Of a stretch of DNA of 14,690 bases, positions 1-7,622 are shown one piece after another. A model generated the notes under the pieces. The model was not told the DNA's origin, ran no database searches, and saw nothing but the letters and a program-made list of their open reading frames with translations. The stretch comes from Terana coerulea. Taxonomy: Eukaryota > Basidiomycota > Agaricomycetes > Polyporales > Phanerochaetaceae. The stretch lies in the NCBI GenBank assembly GCA_024811115.1, contig JAKOGH010000967.1:1-14690 (forward strand). Direction: 5' to 3'. The stretch's first letter is position 1. Every line of letters starts with the position of its first letter. The translations under genes were made by a program, and so were the position numbers.

Positions 1-547
1 ACTTCCTCACCGGCAACGCCATGTTCATATGGAACTCGAACCGGCCAAAGCCTTCAAAGAACTCAAGAATTGCATCTGTTCTGCTTTGGTCCTAGCAATG
101 CCACGGGCGAGGACAAGTTTGAATTGAATGTGACACTTCAGACTTCGCCCTCACGGTGCAACTTTTGAACAACACCAGGATGGCAAATAGAAGCCTGTCA
201 CATTCCTCTCTAAAGCATTTACTGCTACCGAGCGCAACTACAAGATATACGATAAGGAACTTATGTCCATTATATCGGCACTTAACGAATGGTGCCAGTA
301 CCTAATGGGCGCTTGACAGGACTTCGAAATCTGGACAGATTACAAGAACCTGGAGTATTTTCGGAAGCCGCAGAAGCTGAACCGACGGCAAGCCCGATGG
401 TGTGCCGAACTTGCCGAGTATCATTTCCTGCTTCAGCACAAACCCAGTCAGACCAACAGAAAGGCAGATGGACTCTCGCAATAGTCTGGATATGAGAATG
501 GAAAAGATGATAACACAGACATTGTAGTACTAAAACCAGAACACTTT
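1..547 (+). pseudogene. Gypsy pol remnant: RT C-terminus and RNase H
   Basis: The three plus frames together read as gypsy pol. The RT connection appears near 20-110 (LTGNAMFIWNSN, then KAFKELKNCICSALVLAMP). RNase H follows, with the fold motifs [20 protein letters not shown] (about 198-260) and WTDYKNLEYFRKPQKLNRRQ (about 330-390), ending in NRKADGLSQ near 460-480. Stops interrupt it, for example within LMGA*QDFEIW near 315 and after GLSQ. Frame changes lie in the first 200 bases. The reading continues as VLKPEHFR up to the solo LTR insertion point, so this segment and the integrase segment were one open frame before the insertion. Confidence 0.88.
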
Positions 548-552
548 CGTAA

Positions 553-1351
553 TATCACAAAACTACAATACTCACCTGCTGGAATGACTTGAAAGAGGTG
601 GGGAAAGCAGAGGGACTTGAGTAGAGCTAGTAGAGTAGATATGAATCAATAATGTTGTTGAGTCTGAAGGTTTAGCCCGCAGACCAGCCTCCTTATATAC
701 ATGTGTAGTGTCGAAATATAGATTAATGTTCGAGCTCATGCTCACGCGCCCCAACGCTCGGGCGCTTTCTATTTACATCTGTTTGTTTTGCTAATTACGT
801 GCCTGCTTTCGTACCTGGCGATCGTAGTTAGGTCTGGAGTCATACTGTAGAGTATATAGCTTTAAGATCCATCGTGAGCGCTCGCGCGTTTGCCTTCCGG
901 CCGCTGACGTTCCCACCCGCGCGATCCCTTGTTTTGACATGTAGAGGAACCCCAGACACTATCTAAGACCTCCAATACCATATGCTGACTGATACAGTCA
1001 GGTGATGTCTGACTAAGGCTCCAGAGCATACCACCGCTCTAACTCCCTTATCGGATCTGACCTAGCTATCATGCTAACATCAACACTATCTAAATGTCCT
1101 AATTGAGCTACTGTACACTACCAGTCCATAATGTCATACTGACATCATACTGAGGTCATAGTCCAGAACAGTTCCAGACCAGAGTCCTGGATCCTACGTC
1201 TGTATAAGGCCTATCCCTAATGTCCATGCAACAAGCACATGGCAAACTGATCTAGCATCTTGTAACGCTGTGTGATAACTTGGTGACATGTTCCGTGACT
1301 TGATGTTACACTCTAAGCGCTGTAGACTAGCGCTGAGGGAAATTTATGACG
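553..1351 (-). mobile_element. Solo LTR, copy A (minus orientation), itself interrupted
   Basis: The reverse complement of this stretch matches 5128-5689 nearly end to end. By hand alignment there are about 26 substitutions, almost all transitions, and one 1-bp indel once the nested insertion at 709-939 is removed. It is flanked by CGTAA (548-552) and CGTGA (1352-1356), a 5-bp target duplication with one transition. In LTR sense it should begin TGTCATAAATTTCCC, but the first base is changed (CGTCAT), and it ends GTGATA. No internal retrotransposon region accompanies it, so it is a solo LTR left by recombination. It splits the gypsy pol frame between RNase H and integrase. Confidence 0.9.
709..939. 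mobile_element. 231-bp LTR-like insertion nested in solo LTR A
   Basis: This segment is absent from copy B, which reads straight through with a single TGTAG (reverse complement of 5535-5547). In copy A the TGTAG is duplicated at 704-708 and 940-944, as expected for a 5-bp target duplication. The insert starts TGTCGAAA and ends TTTTGACA, giving TG..CA ends with an imperfect 8-bp terminal inverted repeat. It also has a TATATA at about 850 and GC-rich blocks near both ends. These features fit a short solo LTR or TRIM-type element unrelated to its host LTR. The internal sequence matches nothing else in the window, so family and strand are unassigned. Confidence 0.8.
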
Positions 1352-2592
1352 CGTGAACTATCTCTACATAGTATAGATCAGCACATCTTCGACGGACCAG
1401 CCACGGAATAGCTAGTAAATATTAAAAAGCACAAAGCCAATAAGGGCAAAGTAGTTACAATAGCGCTAGCAAAGAAGGAGACATACTGAAAGGAAGATGA
1501 AGAAGGATTGGTCACATGGAAAGATTGCATCTACGTCCCCATACATTAAAAACTTTACAAACAGATCATCAAACACCACCACGACTTATACCTCATGGGA
1601 CACCCAGGCCAACACAAAACCCATGAATTAATTACGTGCAACTACTGGTGGCCACGCATTCGTGGAGATATAAGAAAGTATGTCAAAGGCTGTGTTGAAT
1701 GTCGGAAGACCAAAGTACACACCGGCTCCAAACTCAGTCTGCTCCATCCAAACGAAATCGCCTCCTGACCTTGGGAGATCATCTCTGTCGATAAAATCGG
1801 TCCACTTCCTCTGTCATTAGGGTTCGACACCATCATCGTGATTGTCTGTATGTTTTTCAAACAGATAATCTGCATTCCCTCCACCATCGAGCTGAACGCG
1901 CGAAAGATGGACCAAAATCCTGCGCAATCATGTTGTCGCTCATCACGGCATCTCGCGGAAGATTGTTAGCGATTAAGGAGCAGAGTTCAAAAATGAGTAC
2001 ATCTCTGAACTCTATAAGTCTCTGGGAATCAAAGCCAATGCATCCATGGCTTACCACCTGCAGACCGACGGTCGGATGGAACAGATTAACACTGAAGTCG
2101 AACAGTATCTCTGACTTTTCATCAACTACCGACAATCTAATTGGGCTGAGTGGCTACCCCTTGCATCATTCTCATACAACAACAAGGTCAACAGCTCCAT
2201 TGAACAAACTCCCTTCTTCATCAACAAAGGCTACCACCCTAACTTCAGAAATGAACCCTATCAGAGTAAGAAGGAGACTGTGAGAGACTTTGTAGATTGA
2301 ATGAAATCAGTGCGAGAAGAAACGCAGGCAGCTATCAAATTAGCACAGGAGACAATAAAGCACTTTCATAACCAGCGGAAGGGAAAACACGTGAATACAA
2401 GCCGGAGACCTAGTCTGGCTTGAAGAGACCAATATCACCACTGATCAACTGATAAAGAAGCTCAACAACAAACACTACGGCCCGTTCAAAGTCAAACAAA
2501 AGCACAGCGCCTCTACTTACAAGCTTGAACTTCCCAAAGTGTGGAGAAAGATCTACCTCACGGTCAATGAGATGTGGCTATCACCATTTTGA
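1352..2592 (+). pseudogene. Gypsy pol remnant: integrase
   Basis: The integrase HHCC zinc finger is visible at about 1566-1702, with HHHDLYLMGHPGQHKTHELI followed by the CVEC pair at 1691-1702. The catalytic core follows: the first Asp in ISVDKIGPLP (about 1780-1800), the second in RKIVSD (about 1960), and the Glu in DGRMEQIN (about 2066-2090). Downstream, NWAEWLPLASFSYNN and GPFKVK/YKLELP mark the core end and the C-terminal domain. Stops and frame changes occur throughout, for example directly after the second catalytic Asp and around 2250-2300. The reading ends at a stop in MWLSPF*. The catalytic triad is recognisable, but no intact protein can be made. Confidence 0.9.
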
Positions 2593-2979
2593 GAACCCTC
2601 CTACAAATCCCAGGCACGCGAACCCTAAGTACCCAATCTAATTGATGGACAAGAAGAACATGAAGTCGAGGAGATCCTAGACGCTAAGTTGGATAAAGGA
2701 ATCCTCAAATACAAGGTTTTATAGAAGCACAAAACTGTTTCACGCGAAGTACACATGGTAACCCCGATCCAACCTTACCCACTGCCAAAATCTCATTGAC
2801 ACCTTCTATAAGTGCGTACCAGGCACTCCTCGTCCTTTGACTATTCAGATTCCCCCTGTCGCTTTCCCGACCCAATAACAACCAGTTCATCAGACACATT
2901 GGTTCAAAGCTGTACAATTGGGAAATAGGTCATACAGATCAAGATGCCGAGTTCCACAGATCATGTGGATGTGATTTTT
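2593..2979 (+). pseudogene. Gypsy pol remnant: chromodomain and tail
   Basis: Near 2650-2730 the frame reads EHEVEEILDAKLDKGILKYK, which fits the start of a chromodomain. In chromoviruses this domain binds modified histone tails and steers integration. A stop stands where the conserved Trp of the LVKWKGY motif would be expected. The following sequence, split over frames, gives PRPLTIQIPPVAFP and short fragments up to the polypurine tract, as at the C-terminus of fungal Tf-like polyproteins. Several frameshifts are present. Confidence 0.72.
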
Positions 2980-2989
2980 AGAGAGAGGG
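2980..2989 (+). other. Polypurine tract of the gypsy element
   Basis: The run AGAGAGAGGG stands three bases before a TGTTATGA that begins the LTR-like sequence. This is the position expected for the plus-strand primer of a Ty3/gypsy element. Confidence 0.6.
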
Positions 2990-2992
2990 TTA

Positions 2993-3334
2993 TGTTATGA
3001 ACTTCTGAGTGTCTTTAGGGTATTCTTTTCATTTTCATTGTCTTCCACCCCTATCTATTGTTCTTTCATTGATACTTGTGGTTTCCATATGTTTCTCTAT
3101 TGTTCTGAACCGCTCTGGTATATACACGAGGATACTAAGTGGTACTGTACAGTTTAGGACTACATATGTATAAGTAGCTACTGTCTACAACAGAGAAAGC
3201 CAGTCTTGAGCTGGTCTATTCCCCAGCTGGTTACTTGGAGACTGCACTACTATTTCCGTCCCCAGTTGAGAGCGTCGCATCTGGTACAGTTATACTAGTT
3301 GTTGTTGACACCCAACGTATGGCAATGTATAATC
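2993..3334 (+). repeat. 3' LTR of the gypsy element (right end uncertain)
   Basis: The stretch starts TGTTATGAAC just after the polypurine tract, is T-rich, and then has a TATA-like box (3166-3174) followed by AGTAGCTACTG, a typical LTR promoter layout. The expected ATAACA-type end is not clear. TATAATCA near 3327-3334 is the best candidate, giving about 340 bp. No partner LTR lies in the window, so the right end is a guess. It is unrelated to LTR copies A and B. Confidence 0.55.
3166..3174 (+). promoter_or_regulatory. TATA-like box in gypsy 3' LTR
   Basis: ATGTATAAG lies about 170 bp into the LTR-like segment, where a U3 promoter would be expected. The assignment rests on sequence and position only. 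Confidence 0.4.
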
Positions 3335-3610
3335 ATTTGATGACTGGCCTGATAGAGTCATATTTCGTAAGTTATACTGAGAGGAATCAACGCAGGTGCT
3401 AACGCATCAACTTTCAAACAGATTGGCCGTGAGAGGAAAGGGCAAAAAAATGCGACAGTCAGTAGCAGTTGTTGCTACAAGATAGCGTTGGTGGTCATCA
3501 TGGAGCTAGTCATTGGCACTGGCCTAGACATATACAAGACAGCTTTGGCGACATTTTAGAACAGGTTCAGGAGAACATCATCGCCAGCGCCAGTCCACTT
3601 GTTTTCATGA

Positions 3611-3717
3611 CAAAGACCTTCAGGATACACCTTGAATAGGCCCACTGGGATATTGGTTCATCATGAGCTGCACTGTCTCAGTATTCTTCTTGAGGATTCC
3701 TTTCAAATGTTTAACTG
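3611..3717 (+). pseudogene. UstYa/DUF3328-like fragment with HxxHC motif
   Basis: One plus frame between a TGA (3608-3610) and a TGA (3715-3717) reads RPSGYTLNRPTGILV, then HHELHCLSILLEDSF. The second block carries the HxxHC signature (HELHC at 3662-3676) in the setting typical of fungal UstYa/DUF3328 proteins (xFHxLHCLxxLR). Those proteins are membrane-anchored oxidases that act in ribosomal-peptide and other secondary metabolite pathways. A hydrophobic stretch near 3485-3545 (IALVVIMELVIGTGLDIY) could be the remains of the usual N-terminal anchor. The family's second HC motif is not intact; a weak candidate sits near 3812-3845. No full-length frame exists. The call rests on one short motif and could be coincidence. 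Confidence 0.4.
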
Positions 3718-4877
3718 AGGCGCTTGGTCTGATCAATGCTCCAGAACACCTTCCTATGCCTTATCATCACTCGCCTTGGTCTCAGCCCTCGGTCCTCGGT
3801 CACATAAGTAGCGCACATACACACTGCCGTTAGCGTACCAACAGTTTGAGTAGAAGTACCAGAATGCCAAGAGGCATTGCTCCTGTTAAATTAGCTAGTG
3901 AGCGACACATAGCCACCAGAGCTTCTGAGTGACCACGTTGAGTTTATGAATCACAGAGTCTTCGCGGGTATTAGGTTTCTGGTAGGACGGAATCGACGCC
4001 AGTCCACTATGGCTCACGTTCTAGAGTTTGGCGTGCAAAATATCATGTATGTGCACACTTTTTCCATGTAGGTTGTGGCTCTGAATGCTTCAGGAACATC
4101 ATAAGAGCATCGTGCATTAGCAAGCACTACAGTCAGGCTTGATGGAAGGTGTCTGGACCAAGGCTGCCACCGAACCATCGTTGAATGCACTATGAAGTAG
4201 GCATCATGTGGAGATTGGGCATCAGCGTGGTCACTGGTACATCCTATTATATATGGAGCAAAATAACTCTGCCGAAGTTTTAAAGCCGCCGTATTCTGAA
4301 TTGCAGACCCTAGAAATAACAGCCTCTAATGCTAGACGGAGTGATGAAGCAGGTCTAGTAGTCTGATGTGAGCATTTTTAGGGGTCTAGCAAGGTAAATA
4401 CACAATAGCAAGCATAATTTGGGCAGCGCTGACAGTGAAAGTTTTGGGGCTTCAGGTCATGAACAAGATGCCAAGCTGGCTTGCACACATGCAACCCTTC
4501 AGTCTCAGAAACCATGGCGTGCAGGAATACGGCCCTAAGAACCATGACTCACCTGCTTACTTCAAATCTCCAAAGGCATTTCAACAACCTCTCGAGTGCA
4601 AGAACATACACAACGCCGGACGTGAAATGTGTACAGCTTTGTTACGCATGCAAGAACTCTGCAAATGTAACTGTTAGCTAGCGAGAGCGGTAGCCGAACA
4701 TTTTCAGACACATTCATAGCAATAATATCCATCACTAACTCATCTTTACAGTGAAGACCCTTGGACTCTGCAAGTCAAATTGAGACAATGGACTTGAAAC
4801 ACCCGCCTGCTGTCGCGAAGCAGATAAATCCTGGTCACAAGCTCCAGCTCTGTTTCAGAGCTGCCGCTCATAAACAG
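3718..4877. other. No gene recognised
   Basis: Both strands are full of stops apart from short frames. The longest open stretches, at 4435-4677 in two overlapping frames, match nothing I know. A donor-like GTAACT at 4667 and an acceptor-like CTAAC..TTTACAG ending at 4751 do not join any two open frames. The part next to 4878 is probably the upstream region of the secreted-protein gene that follows. Confidence 0.5.
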
Positions 4878-4885
4878 TATAAAGG
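4878..4885 (+). promoter_or_regulatory. TATA box of the secreted-protein gene
   Basis: TATAAAGG lies 125 bp before the GTGAAG that opens the signal-peptide frame. With transcription starting about 30-35 bp downstream (near 4912-4920), removal of the 4950-5003 leader intron would leave a leader of roughly 35 nt. Confidence 0.5.
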
Positions 4886-4949
4886 GGAAGGAACTAGCCA
4901 CTTCCACCTCAACAGAACATCATCCCAGCTGTACTCAAGGCGCCAATAA

Positions 4950-5003
4950 GTGAGTCTTCTTCTGTCCATAACTGTGCAGTTGTGTTTCTCCCTTGCTTTA
5001 CAG
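4950..5003 (+). other. Probable leader intron (54 nt)
   Basis: It has a GTGAGT donor, a possible CCATAACT branch site, a pyrimidine-rich stretch and a TTTACAG acceptor, at a normal length for basidiomycete introns. Splicing joins ...CAATAA to TGAAGTTT and so creates an ATG across the junction (A|TG). The alternative is that there is no intron and the original ATG has mutated to GTG at 5003. Confidence 0.45.
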
Positions 5004-5330
5004 TGAAGTTTGCTACAATTCTCTTCGTTCTTACTGCTGCCGCCCGCCGTTCAAGTTGTTATCGTCGAGTTCTTCACTAACCAGCAGTGTGACTCTGCCC
5101 AGGATACGTATGAGGGTAGATGCAACTTGTCATAAATTTCCCTCAGCGCTAGTCTACAGCGCTTAAAGTGTAACATCAAGTCACAGGACATGTCACCAAG
5201 TCGTCACACAGTGTTACAAGACACTAGATCAGTTTGCCATGTGCTTGTCGCATGGACATCAGGGATATGCCTTATACAGACGTAGGATCCAGGACTCTGG
5301 TCTGGAACTGTTCTGGACTATGACCTCAGT

Positions 5331-5351
5331 ATGATGTCAGTATGACATCAT
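5331..5351 (+). repeat. Palindrome in LTR U3 (TGATGTCA/TGACATCA)
   Basis: ATGATGTCA (5331-5339) and TGACATCAT (5343-5351) are perfect 9-bp inverted arms around GTA. Each arm is one base from the ATF/CREB-type site TGACGTCA. Copy A keeps the structure with one arm base changed. It may be an enhancer or bZIP binding site. Confidence 0.5.
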
Positions 5352-5477
5352 GGACTGGTAGTGTACAGTAGCTCAATTAGGACATCTAGATAGTGTTGAT
5401 GTTAGCATGATAGCTAGGTCAGATCTGATAAGGGAGTTAGAGCGGTGGTATGCTCTGGAGCTTTAGTCAGACATCAC

Positions 5478-5494
5478 CTGACTGTATCAGTCAG
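5478..5494 (+). repeat. Second palindrome in LTR U3
   Basis: CTGACTG (5478-5484) and CAGTCAG (5488-5494) are perfect 7-bp inverted arms around TAT. The structure is identical in copy A. It lies about 50 bp upstream of the LTR TATA box. Confidence 0.45.
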
Positions 5495-5543
5495 CATATG
5501 GTATTGGAGGTCTTAGATAGTGTCTGGGGTCCCTCTACACATG

Positions 5544-5551
5544 TATATAAG
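5544..5551 (+). promoter_or_regulatory. TATA box of LTR copy B
   Basis: TATATAAG is conserved in both LTR copies, about 417 bp from the LTR start. It points towards the severed 3' half of the secreted-protein gene, so any remaining LTR promoter activity would read into that half. Confidence 0.6.
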
Positions 5552-5715
5552 GAGGCTGGTCTGTGGGCTAAACCCCCAGACTCAACAACATCGTTGATTC
5601 AGATCCACTTTACTAGCTCTACTCAAGTCCCTCTGCTTTCCCACCTCTTTCAAGTCATCCCAGCAGGTGAGTATTGTAGTTTTGTGATACAACTACTGCT
5701 ACAACTCTTTCGGTG

Positions 5716-5784
5716 GTACGCTTTGAGCATTCTTTACTGCTTAATAATATAGGTGCTTACAATGGGTATGCAAGACTTCGGCAG
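5716..5784 (+). other. Intron of the secreted-protein pseudogene (69 nt)
   Basis: The donor is GTACGC and the acceptor CGGCAG. Removal joins ..NSFG to AIRFSDI.. in one frame and makes the whole reconstructed coding length divisible by three. An alternative donor three bases earlier (GTGGTA) keeps the same frame. Confidence 0.55.
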
Positions 5785-5936
5785 CGATCCGATTCAGTGA
5801 CATTGGAAGTAGCCAGCACATTACTACGCACAACCAGGATGGCTGCACCTTGGCATTGCAGGTCAGCCAAGGCTATGGGCCGGCTTGCTGGCTTCAAGGC
5901 AAAACCAAGCTTCGCTCTGCTTGGGTTTCCTGCTAA

Positions 5937-6525
5937 ATGCTGGAAGCACGGGGTTGAAAGAGTGTTGAAGGTCCCGTTCAAGTTGTAACTGTATGATCAA
6001 CTAGCCTGTAATGTACTACCCAATCCTTCATTAACATCAGGGACTGTGGCTGTGGCATGCTTGTAAGGGAAACACCGCACTGAGGCATGATGTCGATTTT
6101 AGCCACTGGTTGCGAGATGACAAGTTCGAGTGCCGCTGTCTGTGCAAGATTTGGCTTCGACTGCTACCGAGCGCCACAAAGCTGGATAGTTAATCCGAGT
6201 TGCCCCATATAGAGCTGTGCTATAGTGATAACAGGAAGCGCACATTCTTTCTCTCCACCGCTTTCATCTTCTCTCCTTCTGAGAGGCACTCTAATATAAA
6301 TAGTATGCGACTAAGAGCTGCTCAGCCACTTGAAGATTTGCTCAGGTGGACTCTTCTCAGCTTTTTTGAGCACTGAGTCATTGGTTTGCTTTAAAAGCTG
6401 CCAGTGCCAGCGTATGCTCGTTGCTAGTAAAGATGTATGGTGTAAGCACTCACCAAGGAAAAAGCTATGTACAAGGCCGGAAATTATTTAGTAAGCCTAA
6501 CTGCCGCGAAGCTTACATTCACTGA
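5937..6525. other. No gene recognised
   Basis: This is presumably the 3' flank of the secreted-protein gene followed by anonymous DNA. No frame of useful length and no family motif was seen. An isolated TATAAATA near 6295 has no gene behind it. Confidence 0.5.
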
Positions 6526-7068
6526 CTATTAAAGGCATGCCTCAGCCATTCACAGTCCATCCCTCACTTTCAGAGCCATTGTGCAACGACTTGGCAGCAA
6601 GGATTGACTAAGCAACGTCTGCTACAACTATCACCCACTGCTCGGATGGGTACTGACTCAATAAAATCCACTTCGTACGACAAGCCGGTGGCGGTTAGTA
6701 CCTAGCATATTTTCCGACCTTGGCCAAATTTAGAAGGTTGTCCAGATTGGAAACACCAAGTTGGTCTTCGAACATCCCTCGCGGCAATTCATCGACACTT
6801 CTCTGACATCCCCATTGGCTACGCAGGCATTTTTGCTACCTGTCCAGCAAGTGTTCTGTCTCACCCACAGCTAAGGCATGCAGGTGGTGCTCTTGTTCTG
6901 GTGCGCCAGCTATTCATCAGCATGAGGCTACTAACCATCCACCTCTTCAGGCTGGCTGCCAGCCTCGAGCGCTTGTTTTTGGCAATATGGCTTGTTTGGG
7001 CCAAATTGCGTGTCAAGCTCTTTAATTGTGAGCGAAGCGAGCCTTTATTTGCTTTTGACTCCTGGTGA
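6526..7068 (+). other. Long plus-strand frame with a single stop, unknown
   Basis: One plus frame runs 180 codons from just after a TGA (6523-6525) to a TGA at 7066-7068 with only one internal stop (TAG 6703-6705). The second half is open for 120 codons and includes HIFRPWPNLEGCPDWKHQVG and a hydrophobic, Arg/Leu-rich end. It has no suitable ATG at its start and matches no family I know. A second frame over the same DNA is also open for a while, which weakens the case. It may be an old pseudogene or chance. Confidence 0.2.
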
Positions 7069-7281
7069 GAGAAGGGCCTATGGGCGCTTCCATGTTGTAA
7101 TCACGGTGCCTATGTATTTCGAACTGTCCACCAGAAAACTGAGGAAAGCTCTCGCACATTCATTTGAGGCATATTGGTTGTAGTGTAAAATGATAGCTAG
7201 CTAGAAAAGAAGCATTCTGATGGCTCTCAGGTCTCATTTTCCCTACATCTGGACGAATGAGAGTATACAAGCAGTTTCTCT

Positions 7282-7324
7282 CCTGGCCATGTACATTGGC
7301 GCTCGTAATTTGAACATGGCCAGG
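7282..7324. repeat. 11-bp perfect inverted repeat
   Basis: CCTGGCCATGT (7282-7292) and ACATGGCCAGG (7314-7324) are exact reverse complements separated by 21 nt. No role is evident. Confidence 0.5.
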
Positions 7325-7452
7325 CTTGGGCCAGACAGATGTTGGGATAACTCTTTGCAAGCTCTCCCACGGCCTACTGCGTTTCTATATTCGTATTTTG
7401 GTGTATTTAGCGCACATTGAACGTGGTCGAACGAGGCTAACCTTCTCACAGG

Positions 7453-7460
7453 TATAAATA
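7453..7460 (+). promoter_or_regulatory. TATA-like box without an evident gene
   Basis: TATAAATA is followed 30-60 bp downstream by CT-rich sequence resembling a fungal transcription start and leader. The frames beyond it (7490-7800) carry stops and a His-rich repeat, and no coding region was recognised. Confidence 0.25.
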
Positions 7461-7602
7461 CAGGGTTGAATCTGCTCAGTTGACCTAACATCCTCTCAAC
7501 CGCTCACGTTCACCTCTCCTTTCCTGGCTTCCCCTCTTGACCTCACCACTGCTGTCCTGTTCAACACGTGCAGCAGCAACGACCACCCCAACCGCCATTC
7601 TG

Positions 7603-7622
7603 ACCACCACCACCACCACCAC
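7603..7622 (+). repeat. (ACC)n microsatellite
   Basis: About six and a half uninterrupted ACC units. In the frame that reads CAC they would encode a short His run, but no gene is supported here. Confidence 0.85.

Larger units (their letters stand above)
1..3340 (+). mobile_element. Decayed Ty3/gypsy chromovirus (Tf-like), 3' half
   Basis: This is a retrotransposon remnant entering from the left edge. In order, the plus strand encodes the end of reverse transcriptase, RNase H, the integrase zinc finger, the integrase core and a chromodomain, followed by a polypurine tract and an LTR start. That order (RNase H before integrase, chromodomain last) defines Ty3/gypsy chromoviruses. Every domain contains in-frame stops and frame changes, so the copy is dead. 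A foreign solo LTR interrupts it at 553-1351. The 5' LTR, gag, protease and most of RT lie outside the window. The right end is approximate because no second LTR is available for comparison. Confidence 0.9.
5128..5689 (+). mobile_element. Solo LTR, copy B (plus orientation)
   Basis: The 562-bp sequence starts TGTCATAAATTT and ends TTTTGTGATA. It is flanked by perfect 5-bp duplications CAACT at 5123-5127 and 5690-5694. It has no internal region, so it is a solo LTR. It is about 95% identical to copy A in inverted orientation. Removing it plus one CAACT restores the reading frame of the secreted-protein gene across the junction (..GRCN|YCYN..), which confirms both ends. It contains two perfect short palindromes in the U3-like part, a TATATAAG promoter element and a strong splice-donor-like CAG|GTGAGT near its 3' end (5664-5672). 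Confidence 0.92.
5003..5936 (+). pseudogene. Small secreted cysteine-rich protein gene, split by an LTR
   Basis: The first coding part (5003-5127) encodes a signal peptide, KFATILFVLTAAA. After a one-base shift near 5042-5050 it continues as PAVQVVIVEFFTNQQC and DSAQDTYEGRCN. LTR copy B then cuts a Tyr codon. After the duplicated CAACT, 5695-5715 continues YCYNSFG, a 69-nt intron follows (5716-5784), and 5785-5936 gives AIRFSDIGSSQHITTHNQDG and a tail ending RSAWVSC before TAA (5934-5936). With the LTR, one duplication copy, the intron and one extra base removed, the length is 297 nt, or 98 residues plus stop. The mature part has six cysteines. The layout (signal peptide, HNQ..C, ..SAW near the end) resembles small secreted proteins I recall from Agaricomycetes; their function is unknown. 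Visible damage is the LTR, the frameshift and a possibly lost ATG. Confidence 0.75.

Noticed and set aside
572..754. 60-residue minus-strand open frame
   Set aside because: It lies inside solo LTR A and runs into its nested element. It is not conserved in copy B.
1857..2283. Overlapping open frames on both strands (92 and 117 residues)
   Set aside because: They are shadows of the decayed integrase core, which is readable in another plus frame.
4667..4751. Intron-like segment (GTAACT ... CTAAC..TTTACAG)
   Set aside because: Joining its flanks gives a stop at once in every phase tried. It is probably chance sequence upstream of the TATA box.
553..5689. The inverted LTR pair as the two ends of one large element or a composite transposon
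   Set aside because: Each copy has its own distinct 5-bp target duplication (CGTRA and CAACT), so they are independent solo insertions.
5713..5988. 91-residue plus-strand frame and 74-residue minus-strand frame
   Set aside because: Both are out of phase with the secreted-protein exon (HNQDGC..SAWVSC) that explains this DNA.
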